A DNA stretch of 64,000 nucleotides from Ophioderma brevispina (GCA_023653785.1 JAMKCH010001715.1:1-64000); one strand, 5' to 3'; positions 11,913 to 24,084 are shown, counted from the stretch's first letter. Numbers and translations are program-made. The notes: generated by a model from the sequence alone, not told the origin.

Positions 11913-14440
11913 GTATGTATTTGTTTGTTAACAAAATGCTAGGTGGTATGTGACATGAGGTCTTCAAAAACCCTTTTGAACTTAAAGACACTGTCGGTGA
12001 TCCATAGAAAGGAAACAAATATGTGAGATTTGCAGGAATAGCTTAAAAGTGGGGGATAATTTTGGAGAAAATATATCTTTTCCATTACCCTAGTGAAATT
12101 TAAGACCCAAGAAATGTTTCCTTTTGACATTATGAACAAAAATGTCTCCAAATGTGGTCGACCACATTAATTAAATACACTCTTTCATGGGCCAATTGTA
12201 AACAATTTGCTTATTCTATCCAAACAACTGGTCCGATGTAACTCAAAATTTAGAATCAGATGTTTTTGTGGATATGAAAAACTGGACCTCCACCTTTATC
12301 AATCATGTCTTTCAGTGATAGAAAGTGAGCAATATGCAAATACCTAAATTTGATTGAAAATGAAAGGAGCAACTTCTTTTAAAATCTCAACAAGCTGATG
12401 AAACTGTAGATATTATAATGAGTTTAATCAAATTAATGTCTCTTCACAAGGCCTGCATGCAGCATTGCACGTAAGCAAAGTCCACAGCCCAAGGAAATGA
12501 GATGGAACTTGTTGTATTGACAGTGAAATTTCTGGATCATCAGTACGGTTATAGCTGCACAGTTGCATGGCTCGAAAAAGTGGGGAATGGTGAAGTCCTT
12601 CCCCCGGAAGGCGAAGGAAAATTTGGAGGGAAACTTGGCCAAAACTTGAAGGACAATAGTATACATAAGATATAGTGGGATATGTGAGAAATACAACTAT
12701 CTTCCTGGGAAATAAACATTTCAGTCAGCACTGGATGGGTTAACTGGCACAAACTCGATCTTACAGTAGTAAATTTTAAAATGACAGCCTACTAACTGGC
12801 ACGAAAAAATTAAATAAACACTGAAAAATTGCAATATTGACTGTTGGAAATTTGCATTTTAATCAGTTAAAGATGCTATCTGTAATGGAGAGTCTTGGTT
12901 CCTGTAGCCTCAAAACTTAACTATAAGCTAGGCACTTTTTCTTTTTGTCAAAAAAAAAAGCCTATGTGCTATCAATCCAACATTGCCCATTCATTCAATG
13001 CCCCCGGGGTGTTCCCCCGGGGTCTATATTTGGTCACAAACCTACACGCACTCTGTCCATACTGTTCATAGTGTTTAGTGGTTACCATACTGTCATAGGT
13101 GGTTTCTAATACCATCATCAATCCATAAGAAAGCAAACAATATGAAGCAATGTCAAAAACACAGCCCAAAAAAACATTGTGCAATTGGTTCTTTGAGGGA
13201 CACAGTCATATAGAATTGCAGTCACTTGATACAATATACAGCAAGATACATACTCTTAGAGATACCTATCTGTCTTGAGGACTCTCAGCATGCCACAAGT
13301 AACACTTTAACGATAGAAGTGGATAATAAGAATCTCACAAATGAACACATGTAAGAATATTTAAATTCAATGCTGTAAATGGATAATATTTTGAAATGTG
13401 GTTCTTGAGTCCTGGCCGTGAAATTACTGAAGGGACTATATTAGATCTTGTGAGAACAAATTCTACCCGTTGATTAAAGCAAGAGAGGGAATTGTAACCG
13501 CAGGCTACAGACGGGCTCGAGTGTCACTAGACGCCATAAAGTGCTGGGATACAAAGGACCACCCAGACGGTTAGATGGTATTACCATTTGACAGTAAACA
13601 TTCGGGACAATTGGAACCAATGTACCTGCAGCGCGACCATGGACATTAATATCCGAGAAGGGCAATGTGTGCGTAAACATGGCTTAGTTAGACAGGTGGT
13701 TGGTTCATCAATAGGTGGCTTGCCGTGTGGTAAGTACAATTGTCCGGCGGACCACAGAGAGAGCGAGTTTTAATTCAATCCCCAGTATGCAGCAATGTTG
13801 CCTATTTATGTACTTAAATGCATGTCAGTACTAGGAGATAAAAACATTCAGAAGTTTAAGAAACCACAGGACATATCATGATCATGCAACACTAGCACAT
13901 TGTGACCTAAAATGAGTGTAAAACGTCCGTCTTTATGTGTTAAGAATAGGATTGTTGGTGGATCACAAGATCTTATTGAGTGAAATTTCTCAAAACGGTG
14001 CATTGTGGGATGGACTCATTACCCCCTCTGTACTGACCATAAGTGACTTCAATATGCACTCGGTAAACACTTTGTTGATGTAATAAAATTGAGTTGTATG
14101 CCATTTTGTCTGCTAGTATGGAGTGGACAGTTTAATTTGCATAAATATTAGCAGTGGTTTAATGGTCAAGCCACGACAAGAGGCGCCACATTGCTTAAGG
14201 ACTAGACTGGAATTGAATTCATGAAATCTAATTTTATAACGATATTAGCAGTTGAAATAGCAATTGAATTGATTTACTGTGTGTGTTTTTGTGGTTGGTT
14301 TGTTTGTTGTAATGCATCAATAATGTGCTTGTGGTATCTCCTAAATTTTAATTACAAGGATCAGGTTTATGTGCTTTAAAAAAAAAAAAATTAAAAAACA
14401 AATTTCTGACCGATCGACCAAATTTTTGCCCACTAAACAC
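11913..14440. other. BRF1 intron, first part; nothing else recognised
   Basis: No exon, complete element or RNA gene was recognised. A small doubled CCCCCGGGGT occurs at about 13003-13023. The CpG-richer piece at 13490-13770 (ORFs of about 65 codons on both strands) does not resemble a known protein. Confidence 0.5.
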
Positions 14441-14449
14441 AAACACAAT

Positions 14450-14898
14450 TTTTGTGTTGCCTGCATTAAGGCAGGAAGACACATAGGGATCACTTTGTTG
14501 TGTTGCCTTAAGGCAGGAAGACACATAGGGATCACTTTGTCCACTGTTGTTGATGTCTGTTGTTGTTGATGTCTGTTGTTGTGAAAAAGGGTTAACATTT
14601 GCCTGTAATATCCACATACTTTGATGGATTTAACATGGGATCCCGCATTTGCTGATGAGGTTAAAGGTCACATACCAAGGTCAAAGGTCACATACCAAGG
14701 TCAAAGGTCATGTGAGGTCAAGTTGTAAGATAGGCTAAAAATGTAAAATTGCCCTAAATTAAAAAGTTGAAGTTCAATTGGAACCAAACTTGAGTCATAG
14801 ATGCAACATTGGATCCCTCATTTGTTAATGAGGTCAAAGGTCACATCCCAAGGTCAAAGGTCATATGAGCCCTATCATTACAAACAAATGTATTTTTT
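14450..14898 (+). repeat. AGGTCA-bearing family A element, copy 1
   Basis: The head, a GCCT(GC)..TTAAGGCAGGAAGAC motif followed by ACATAGGGATCACTTTGT, is present twice in tandem (about 14455-14540). Next come a TGTTGTTGATG-rich stretch, GGGTTAACATTTGCCTGTAA, and exact direct repeats AGGTCAAAGGTCA at 14678-14690, 14698-14710, 14831-14843 and 14850-14862. It ends near TCATTACAAACAAATGTATT. There is no coding capacity. Confidence 0.75.
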
Positions 14899-15411
14899 TT
14901 GTTTTGGCCTGATATTCACTCACATTGTCCTGAGGGCACCCAACTTTGTTTTGGGTAGGGGTGTGCAGCACGAGGCATCAAATGTGGGGGCTTGAGAACT
15001 GAAATTTGTTGAGAGTAGGGTCTTTAGAACTGATTCTGTTACCAATTTGATGAACTTGGGAACTGAATTTTGGGCCAAATCAGAGGTCGTGGAGCTGAAG
15101 AATTGGCAAAATTTCCCAAAATGTTAGTCATGGAGCCAAATTTGTGAGTTTTGTGGCAAAGTAGGGGTCTAAAAAAACTGCACATACCCGTTCTGCCAAT
15201 TTAGGTCAGTTTCCCTGGCCCTGAGGGGCTTTAGGATGGTAAATAGTGTTATCTGACATCTTATATTAGAACAATTTCTTTTAAGTTGTGAAAATCCCAT
15301 TCTTGTTACCCAAAGACCATCAAATCTCACAAAATTCCACAGCACTGAGTGAGAAAAATGCAGCAATGACGTCATCAAACAAAGCCACATATGGGCACAA
15401 AATTACTGGCC

Positions 15412-15640
15412 GGGCTAGCGACACCATCGTAGCGTGGTATCCTGGGTCATGGGATTGGGGCCCGAAGGGCCCTGGGTTCGAGACCGACCCAAATTTGTGA
15501 CTTTCTTCTTCCCCTCTTCCCTCATTCCTTCACTCCCTCCCGAGAGAAACATGTGGCATTAGGGTTACAAGTGGGAAATTTTCAACACATTATATTGATA
15601 GCTTGAAATAAATTTCTGAAAAAGAGGAGTCCTCTATAAC
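15412..15640 (+). mobile_element. tRNA-derived SINE-like element
   Basis: A possible Pol III box A (TAGCGTGGTATCCTGG, 15430-15445) and a box B (GGTTCGAGACC, 15475-15485) have tRNA-like spacing. A pyrimidine-rich stretch and non-coding body follow. The tRNA cloverleaf is not complete, so it is a retroposon head rather than a tRNA gene. It sits about 100 bp before a BRF1 exon. Confidence 0.55.
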
Positions 15641-15748
15641 CAGAATCCCACCTTACAAATTATGAAACTAGTTGATAAGAATAATAAACTGCAAGCAGTG
15701 TTATTACAGAAAATAAACAGTCTTACGACTTGTGTTTAAATCTTTCAG

Positions 15749-15842
15749 CATTGCTTGTTGCTGCTCGCCTGCATAATTTCAGCCGGACTCAAAAAGATGT
15801 TATCCGAGTTGTGAAAGTATGTGATGCGACACTGAGAAAGAG
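15749..15842 (+). CDS. BRF1: BRF1 internal exon (second cyclin fold, continued)
   Basis: This 94-nt exon lies between the acceptor TCTTTCAG and the donor GTAAGT. With the split codon from the previous exon it encodes [20 protein letters not shown] followed by [12 protein letters not shown]. This continues exactly where the preceding exon stops and matches the helix-rich ALLVAAR..F..T..ev..VVKVC..TLRKR segment of BRF1's second TFIIB-like repeat, which contacts TBP, DNA and Pol III. It joins in phase with the exon 3.8 kb upstream and leaves AG of an Arg codon at its donor. The reading frame and both splice sites are intact. The intron before it holds an AGGTCA-type repeat and a SINE. Confidence 0.92.
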
Positions 15843-15924
15843 GTAAGTGCACGCGATATGTATCTTTTTATACACGCCACCAACTTTTAAAGGTGCTTGT
15901 TCCGATCATCTTTGGGACCTTGCA

Positions 15925-16217
15925 CTTACTCAGAAGTAGTATCAATTTTTAGCTACAACTCATTATCCACAGATGTGACTAATATGTTATTTTAATTTCT
16001 CTTAGCATATTAAATTACTTGGTACAAAATTATTAACATTTTCAAAAATAATGTTACAATTTTGACTTACTCGGAAGTAGTATCAATTTATGCTTAGTTA
16101 AAGCTACAAATCATTATCCACAGCACAGGTGTGTCTAATATGTTATTTCTTAATTTCTCTAAGCATATTAAATTACATGGTACAAAATTGTTAACATTTT
16201 CAAAAATAATGTTACAA
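15925..16217. repeat. Two-copy tandem duplication, about 145-bp unit
   Basis: Copy 1 (about 15925-16064) and copy 2 (about 16065-16217) share ACT.(A/G)GAAGTAGTATCAATTT, CATTATCCACAG, GCATATTAAATTAC and AACATTTTCAAAAATAATG. The differences are mainly short indels. A family E end (TTTTAAAGGTGCTTGTTCC) lies just upstream at 15886, so the unit may derive from that element. Confidence 0.75.
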
Positions 16218-16687
16218 GTATAAAATACATACTCAAATTTTAAGGTTCTACATTAGGAAGGTGGCCATATACTTAACAAAACCTGTTGATGAAAAACAAT
16301 TTTGTACACACAATGCATGTGACACAAACAAGGATTCCATTAAAAATACCTTTAGAAACCCTTCTGGACAAAGTATTCTGCATCCAGAGGAATGGCTTAG
16401 TTAGGTATTTAGCAATCAATAAACTATTGATTTGAATGAAGTCACATGGAAGGAGAAAAACAGCAGCATCACTGAACGAAATAAAGGCCCGTAGGCTAGT
16501 TTACTATCTGTTAAATAGAGGCGTGTATTTGAATAAATTTCTTAACATTTTGCAAGTTGATATGATGAAGAGAAACTATCATTATGGCCACAAAATGAAA
16601 AAAATGGTGCATGTATTTTTTTAAAATATAAACTTTTGTTCACATAGTTGGATTCTTGTAAATTTCCTATGAAGCCAATTAAATTGT

Positions 16688-17065
16688 GTGGTGGTGGTTG
16701 GCGGCGGCGGTGGTGGTGGTTGCGGCGGTGGCGGTGCCGCAGTGATGGTGACGGTGGTGGCGATGGTGGGTGATGATGATGATGGTACTGGTGATGGTGA
16801 TGTTCAAGAAAAAGTAAAATGATAAACAGAAGAAGAAGAAAGAAGAGGGGAAGGGAGAAGAGTTATAACAAGGAAGAGTAAGGGAGGAAGAATGTGAAGG
16901 GGGAGGAAGAATGTGAAGAGAAGGGGAGGAAGACTAAAGAGAAGGGGAGGAAGACTAAAGAGAAGGGGAGGAAAAATGAAGGAGGATCAACAAAGAGCAA
17001 CTGAGGAAGAATATGAAGAGGGATATCAGGAAGAAGAGAATAAAGATATGGTGGATGGGAAGGAG
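16688..17065. repeat. GGT/GGC triplet tract then GA-rich tract
   Basis: 16688-16803 is made of GGT, GGC and GAT triplets (GGCGGCGGCGGTGGTGGTGG). 16826-17065 is nearly all A and G, with a degenerate AAGAGAAGGGGAGGAAGA unit of about 21 bp. Both are simple sequence without coding support. Confidence 0.85.
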
Positions 17066-17549
17066 AATTAATGGTACATCACCATCCAAAGTAATACAAA
17101 ATATCTGAATAAGTTTAGTCATTTATAATTTACTGTGGAGTTAATATTTAACAGCCTCAAGTGAGTGAACATTTTTGCCTGTCTGGCAATTTTGCGGGGC
17201 ATTTTGAGTAATTTAGTTATTAATTGGTCTCAGACAGGCATATGTCTGCAGTGAAATTAAACTAGAGACTTGCATGTAAATATTTAACATCCCATGAAAA
17301 TATGCATTCCATTCTTCATGCTCAAGTGAACAACGGGTGGATTCCCCCTCTTTAGGGTTTTCTCAGAAATTGAATTTATTTGACCAAAATCAGGATATTA
17401 TAATACATAATCATTAAAAATCAGAATATTTTAATGCAAAATACAAAAATAAAAAAAAGTTAAGTTACAGACTTGAAATGGCCATAATGCACATTCACCT
17501 CTAGGTTAAAGGTCAATGTTGGGTCAAATCTGATAACGAGCCTGCATTT

Positions 17550-17989
17550 TTGTGTTGCCTGCCTTAAGGCAGGAAGACGCATAGGGATCACTTTGTCCAC
17601 TGTTGTCTGTTGTTGTCTGTTGTTGATGTCTGTTGTTGTTGTTGTGAAGGGTTAACATTTGCCTGTAATATCCACATACTTCAATGGATTTAAACCAACT
17701 TGAGTCATAGGTGCAACATTGGATCCCTCATTTGTTGATGCGGTCAAAGGTCACATGCCAAGGTCAAAGGTCACGTGAGGTCAAGTTGTAAGGCTGAAAA
17801 TGTAAAATTGACCTAAATTGAAAAGTTGAAGTTCAATTGGAACCAAACTTGAGTCATAGGTGCAACATTGGATCCCTCATTTGTTGATGCGGTCAAAGGT
17901 CACATGCCAAGGTCAAGGGTTATATGAGGCCTATCATTACAAACCGCGACGGCAGGAGACGCATGCGGTCCGAGGACCGATGTATTTTT
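17550..17989 (+). repeat. AGGTCA-bearing family A element, copy 2 (best ends)
   Basis: This is the cleanest copy. The head is the perfect 16-bp palindrome CCTGCCTTAAGGCAGG at 17558-17573, followed by AAGACGCATAGGGATC. Next come a TGTTGTC-rich stretch, GGGTTAACATTTGCCTG and repeats of GGTCAAAGGTCACATGCCA, with an exact DR1 (AGGTCAAAGGTCA) at 17761-17773. The 3' end has GGCAGGAGACGCATGCGGTC, echoing the head, then the palindrome CGGTCCGAGGACCG at 17966-17979 and TGTATTTTTTA. An internal block of about 120 bp (GAGTCATAGGTGCAACATTG to GGTCAAAGGTCACATGCC) is present twice. Confidence 0.8.
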
Positions 17990-18699
17990 TACTGCTTCAT
18001 TAATATTCTTTTAAAATCTTGTTTGTGTTTGTTCATAAGAGAAACCTTTTAAATTTCACCTAAAAATACAGTATGATCTAAACATGCTAAGTTATCCTGA
18101 TTAAAAAAAAATATGGAAATTATAAATTACTTTAAAACTTCAACTTTTAACTTCCAGTGTTGTGAGAGGAGACCTTGTGGAAAATGTACAAAATTTGGCT
18201 GGCATCCAATACTGCTGCAGCACTTTAGTGATGTTTTTATATGAAGGCATCATCTTGTAGGAAGCGAAATTCAAGAGCAAGCCCCCTAGCACATTTTTAC
18301 ATTCTGAACTAGTTGGCTTATATCCCCAGTGCATATGGACGATTCAATTACGACAGATGCACGAATGTTACCTAAATGTTTTCATGTTTCTGAGGTGACA
18401 TCTGCTTAACTAGATCCTCTAAACGTGACTCTGCACGTTTAGTAACATAGCAAGATTTTATATTAGAAGAGGGCATCCTTGAGATATCAACTTTCAAGCC
18501 AATACTGGGCTTGTCAAAATGTAGCTGTTTGGAAGGGGTGGTTGTAGATAAAACCCATTTCTGGTGTGCCTAGGAAAATTCATATATTGGCCCTGCAGCA
18601 GTCATGTTAACATTGGTCTTAACCATTCTGTCACTCAAATGACACTTGCTTTTCGTATGTATATTCATGGCCCGATTGAAAGTCCTTCCCCCCTTATAC

Positions 18700-19225
18700 C
18701 TCATCAAAATTGTGATATTGATATCAGAAGTAGCCTCATTAGCTCAGCATACATAGTATGCAGAGCTTTGTCATGGCAGTGTGTTTACTCTGTCTATCTG
18801 TTCACACTTGTCAAAATATGTCTTGTTGCCAAACACTTGGGCAAATTGCAGCCAAAGTCTGTCAGAAGAACCACTGACCCAAGGCTCATATGGGGTGTAC
18901 ACAGATTTGGGTCATTGTCACATAGGCCGATTAAAGGGGGAATATCCCTTCTTGTGCCACAAAGCAATTGCTATAATTACTAGACATGGTCAGAAGAACT
19001 GCTGACCCAAGGCCCATATATAAGGTATTCAAAGATTGGGGTCACAGGTCATGTGGGCCAAATAAAAGGGCATTCTTTGAAAATCTATAAATTTCTTGTG
19101 CCACAAATCAATTGCTATAATCACTAGACTTAGTGAGACGACACCTGACCCAAAGTCCATATGGCATGTTCACAAATTTGGATCAAAGGTCAGTGGGCTG
19201 AATGTATTAATGACCCGCTGAGCTA
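18700..19225. repeat. Tandem repeat, unit about 130-140 bp, with GGTCA sites
   Basis: Three to four degenerate units share GTCAGAAGAACCACTGACCC, a (T/C)ATATGGGGTGTACACAGATT block, a GGTCA..GGTCA(C/T)(A/G)TGGGC block, and CTTGTGCCACAAA(G/T)CAATTG. A similar unit, differently spelled, fills 33040-33740. The ORF of 139 codons in this repeat has no recognisable motif. Confidence 0.65.
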
Positions 19226-19229
19226 CAGC

Positions 19230-20910
19230 CCATTGTGCTCTTGTTTTGTTTCTCATTATCACAGACAATTTTAGGCCGCAACATTAGGCATTTCATTTGA
19301 ATGCAATGAACAAAAGGTGCTGGTCAGTGTGGTCATCACATTTATAAGGGCCACACCTGCATTTTGGGCCAATGTGATGCCCATAGGAGTAATTAAGCTC
19401 AAATTGTGGATCAGAATATTTTTGTTTATGTGCCTTTCAACAAAATAGAAAACTGAAAAAAATATGATTAACAGTCAGAAATTCTCTCGGGTGTGACTGA
19501 GGTTATGGCAGAGGTGTCTCATTGCAACTGAACTTGCGCAATGCTTGTTTACGTATTATTATGGACGTATGATTAGCATTACACTGGGTGGATCTTTACA
19601 GAGCCCTTGTGTTCATTATGATGTTCAATGCCAACGTCCAATGTCATAACTTTATTCGTTTGATATGAATAAATCTTTTAATTTGCCCGATTTTTTACTT
19701 TACCACTTTTCTTTTTTTTTAAAGCATGGATACCCTCAAGACCCGTGTATTAAAAGTTGATTGACCTTGGAGTACAAAGTACACCCAAATCGTGTACGAG
19801 TAGTGTTTATGAATTTCGATTGAGTCGAGCCCCCACATTATGTAGGCACAAATACACAGAACATACATGCGTGTAGTAATGGCAAATTTTTTAGCATGCT
19901 CCATTAATAAATGAAGTGAATCCTGTATAATTTAGGTTGGAAGGACTCGTGCTCACTCGCACCCCTTAGCCTGTAGCATTCCCTGCCCTAGGCCCCAAAG
20001 AAATATCAGTTATACACTGAGCATGAAATTATTTCCATTTCATTTGGTGAATTTTTTGGGTGTGCCTCCTGTTAAATGTGTTGCCCCATTTATAAAAAAA
20101 ATCCTATGCCATGACGTCAATTTTATTATTTGCTTGACTGTTATTGTTTAGTTCATTTAATTCAACTACTAGTTCATAAATAGCATTTTTTCATCTTTTT
20201 CTTTGTTATCTGTTGCATTTCTCTTGTCGATCAAAGCATAAAAAATTAGAACCATTTTTTTTATCTCCTGAGAGCGAGCAACCTTCTAGTTATGACATTG
20301 ATATTGAAAGATTTATCCATGCAGGCTGCACACGCTGCTTGCCCTTCAGTTCGCAAATCTATGTTGCGCTCATGGCTGAAATTTACATTCCTTCGCTATA
20401 AATCTTTAAAGGACTGAATCGCACACTATGAAATCCAAGTAGATTTCCAGAACGTTCCACACTATTCCTGATTCAAAGGCGTCGTCTTGTTTTTTCTCAT
20501 AAGCCTGGTTTGCGTCCTCGCACTGCAGCTGTTTTGGGTATTGAACCACATTCTTTTTTGTCAAAATATGTATTATTCACAATGTTCAAAGAAAACACAA
20601 GTTTACTTTTCAATGAAAGCAGGTTTTTTTTGGTTGTCCCCTATTTAGTTTATTCTGGGAAGGGGAATGAAAAGCCAAAGAAGGTAAAAGCAAGTGGCTT
20701 TGTGCTACTGCCACATCCCATAAAGTAAACCATCAGATAACAAGTCTGAACAGAATTGTATATTTAAAAATTTCATACTTGGGGGTCTCTACCGTCATTC
20801 AAGAAGACTTTAAGTTTCCAAACTTAGTGGGGAGCCAGCTAAGGCTAGCCCAAGAGTACACAACATGCTCAACTTTTTCCTTGATGCAAAGATATTTGTT
20901 ACAATTAGAT
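19230..20910. other. No recognised gene
   Basis: AT-rich DNA with ORFs no longer than about 75 codons. I see no splice-bounded coding stretch or complete repeat in it. Confidence 0.45.
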
Positions 20911-20914
20911 TTGC

Positions 20915-21260
20915 TTTTAAAGGTGCTTGTTAAGATTTATGTCTATTGCGTTCTCTACTTTGATATGAGAGCCTGGCACTTGTCACATACGCCCTATCAA
21001 GTACCATTGGAAAACTAACTTGCTGTTTTGATGCAATAAATCAAGTGCAAAGCCATAGTCAATACTCTGCTATATTGATGGTTTAACCATTAAAATGACA
21101 TTTTTTACATCTTGGGAATGAAATGAAATGGATTTTAAAGCTCAAATTTCAGGACGACAATGAGAACATACGGCCTTTCCATTCTGTTATCAAAATCGAT
21201 ACTACTTCTGGGTAAATCCAGGGGGTCCCAAAGATGAGCGGAACAATATACCTTTAATTA
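20915..21260. mobile_element. MITE family E, complete copy
   Basis: The left end TTTTAAAGGTGCTTGTT is mirrored at the right by GAACAATATACCTTTAATT, that is AATTAAAGGTATATTGTTC on the minus strand. Internally it has ATGAGAGCCTGGCA..TG.CACATAC.CCC(T/C)ATCAAGTACC, which recurs near the window end (63945-63985). The subterminal GGGGGTCCCAAAGATGAGCG matches, inverted, the fragment at 15886-15930. Length is about 346 bp and there is no ORF. Confidence 0.65.
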
Positions 21261-23420
21261 GAACTCTGTATGGATTGTCAGATTTAATTCAAATAAAAAG
21301 CAAATTAACATATTATTTTAAAATTTGTAGAATTGTTTGATAATAAAAACTTAAAAAACCTCATAATCCGCCAATTCCCAATTTTCTTGCCAAGAGGCCC
21401 CTTAACTTGGTAATTGGGCATTTGGCTTAAAGGAAATATGTCAAGATTTGTGTCAAGCTCAGTTTGACTTACATTCATAAAATATATGTACATACTCACG
21501 AATTCCCGAACAAATAATACAATTTGATGAAAAATAACCAAATAAGGCATTTTAATTTTTTGCTTTTGACCTACGAAGAAAACGGGCGATTTTTCGGCCA
21601 GGGCTTCATTGATCAAAGCCGCCCAACCTCGTGACGTCAAAGTGATTACTCAAAACATCGTGTTTGCTCGAATTGTTATTGCTGACACTGTAATATGATG
21701 GATTAATGAAAGTAAATAATAAGAATTAGAAAAAAAGTTACAGAAGACATATTTTGTTTCATTTCGTTGTGGTTTAATTATTATTGAAAGTGGCAACACT
21801 GCGATATATGGTCACAACGACGTAAATTATGGATGGTCATCACTTTGACGTCACCATTTGCCTGCGTGTGGATTTGCCGGAATCGTTTTCGAGTAAGGCT
21901 AGTGGCGGGAAATTAAAAGGGCCAAATACTCAACAAATGTTGACAATTTTTCAACTATTTTGTATTATAAATGTAATCTACGTTACTAAGCTTTCCATCC
22001 ATACCAAGTTTTCCAAATATGTGGCAGAATCGACATATTGCCTTTAACCTGGACACCCCATAACCAGGGAATTTGTGAGTGAATCTGTGACTGCCGCCTG
22101 TTGATTTGGAGAAGGAATTTATAACTTTTCAGAGAACGTCCCTTTAATCGGCTTGGTTGACTCCTGACCCCAACCTGGGAACACCCAACATGGAACACCC
22201 ACCCCCCCCCAAAAATGGGGACGGGGCCGTGGTTCTTCGGACCAAATTTAGCTGAATTCGGTTCAAACATTTAGGTATAGGGAGCCTAGAAGCATTTTAA
22301 ATGAGCATTTGACGGAGAAAAAAAAGAAACGGACCAACCAAATAGGTCGCTGGCTAGTTGCTACAACCAGCTAAACAAAATTTCTCTTTAAAAAAGACAT
22401 GTTTCAGGTTGTTATTTGGGGTCACCCTGTAGTATGCACCTGCAGTCATAACTGTGTTTGGCAAACAGACTACGGAGTTAGTACATTAATGTGGGCCATA
22501 TATAGTTAGGTTCAGTAACTAGTCACAAATTTCCATCCACCCAGTAAACTATGTTTAATTACTGCACCTTGCCTCGCACTGCTTCCTGTGAATAGCTATA
22601 CTGTGTAAATCCCGAAATGTCAGTACCGATCACATTTTGTTAATCTAATTGAGGCAGTCAATGATTAACATCCAGTATGCCATACTTCAAACTACTTTTC
22701 CTTAGACAATAGCAGAGCCGATCTGTGCACCCGAGGGCAGAGAAATCGGGGAACAATTGAAATTAAAATTTGATATAAGATACAACCATTATTGAGTGTT
22801 ATTGAGTGCAATTGCTTGTTATGGATCAGTTGCCCAAAATTTCCTAATTATGTATGTGTTATTATTGTCAACAATTGATTGAAGGTAATATAAGAATGGC
22901 ATTAAGAATCATTACATGATTTAGTAATGATTCATAACATAGGAACATACTTTTATGACTTAAGGGGCATTATATTGCTACAACCTGTTAAAGGGGGATG
23001 GCCCGGATTTAAGGATATGAAGTTTAATCTTGATATAGATTGGCCTTCCACTCCAAAACCCCATCTGTAAAGTTTCGCACCGATATTCAATCCGTTTTGA
23101 TGTGAGAGCTAAACGTGTAGCCCCATAGTAGAGTAATGGTAAAATTAAATATTGGTCGACAAAATGGGGGCACATTTCGCTACAAAATCCAAACCAAACA
23201 TCCTTTGGTAAGATTTCACAGGGTAAAAAGAAAATTAGTAGCTTTCTTTCTACTACCAAAAATTTGGACCATCCGGTAAAATCTGGGTGGGGTTTCTGGG
23301 GACGAGGCCATATAGCGATCGGACCAGGGACCTTAAGGACAGTGAATTTGAAAGTATTATACAGGGGTACCGATTAGTTAAGATAAAGCTCAGAAGTTTA
23401 GCTGTATACAGTGGTGTTGG
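21261..23420. other. No recognised gene; unexplained 111-codon ORF
   Basis: A minus-strand ORF at 21305-21640 (begins MTSRGWAALINEAL) has no family I recognise. GTGACGTCAAAGTGATTAC (about 21632-21650) and a CATCACTTTGACGTCAC block (about 21838-21855) are inverted copies of one motif about 200 bp apart, so this area is probably an old inverted-repeat element rather than a gene. The rest shows nothing supportable. Confidence 0.4.
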
Positions 23421-23427
23421 TCTCAAC

Positions 23428-23815
23428 CTGCTTAAGGTAGAAAAACCATAGGGATCACTTTGTTACTGTTGTTGTTGTTGTCTGGTTATGTGTCTGTTGT
23501 TGTGAAAGAGGGGTTAACATTTGGATGTGTTGTGAAAAAGAGTTAACATTGCCTGATAATGTCTGCATTACTTCAATGCAATTTAAACCAAATTGAGTCA
23601 TAGGTGCAACGTGGGATCTCTCATTTGTTAATAAGGTCAAAGGCCACATACAAAGGTCCAAGTCATGTAAGGTCAATGAAAACTTGAAGTTTCAATTGGA
23701 ACCAAACTTGGTATCCAATTCCACATAAACCCTCATTTGGTTGAGGTCCAAAGTCACATGCCAAGGTTAAAGGTGCTGATGAGACCTATCATGACAAAAT
23801 CCGCGCTGGCACGGT
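23428..23815 (+). repeat. AGGTCA-bearing family A element, copy 3 (degenerate)
   Basis: It keeps the order CTGCTTAAGGTAGAAAAACC, ATAGGGATCACTTTGT, TGTTGTTGTTG, GGGTTAACATTTG, GAGTCATAGGTGCAACGTGG and AAGGTCAAAGGCCACAT. It ends near AATCCGCGCTGGCACGGTG. Many indels mark it as an old copy. Confidence 0.65.
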
Positions 23816-24084
23816 GAACAAGAATCGAGGATTGTGATAGTTTTAGTGACAGCAAAACGGCATGAATGCAGATTGGGCTGTTGGAATACTTTCATTGGCA
23901 GTTGGGTCTGATTTCCAGAATGAAAACACAAATTGGAAAATGTATTTTTGCTCAATATTTGGATATGAAAAGCTTGAATGATATAGTATCTTTTCATATG
24001 CAAAGAACTCAATTTACCAAAAAAAATATTGATTGTTCTGTTTGGAAAAATGGTGACGATATATGTTAGCATATAAGCCTACAT

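Noticed and set aside
15430..15485. tRNA gene
   Set aside because: Box A- and box B-like motifs are present but the acceptor and anticodon arms do not pair; better explained as a SINE head. The same applies to 51475-51529.
18564..18983. 139-codon plus-strand ORF
   Set aside because: It ends inside a tandem repeat of about 135 bp, has no recognisable motif and no splice or start support.
21305..21640. 111-codon minus-strand ORF as a gene
   Set aside because: AT-rich, no known motif, and flanked by inverted TGACGTCAAAGTGAT motifs that suggest a decayed mobile element.
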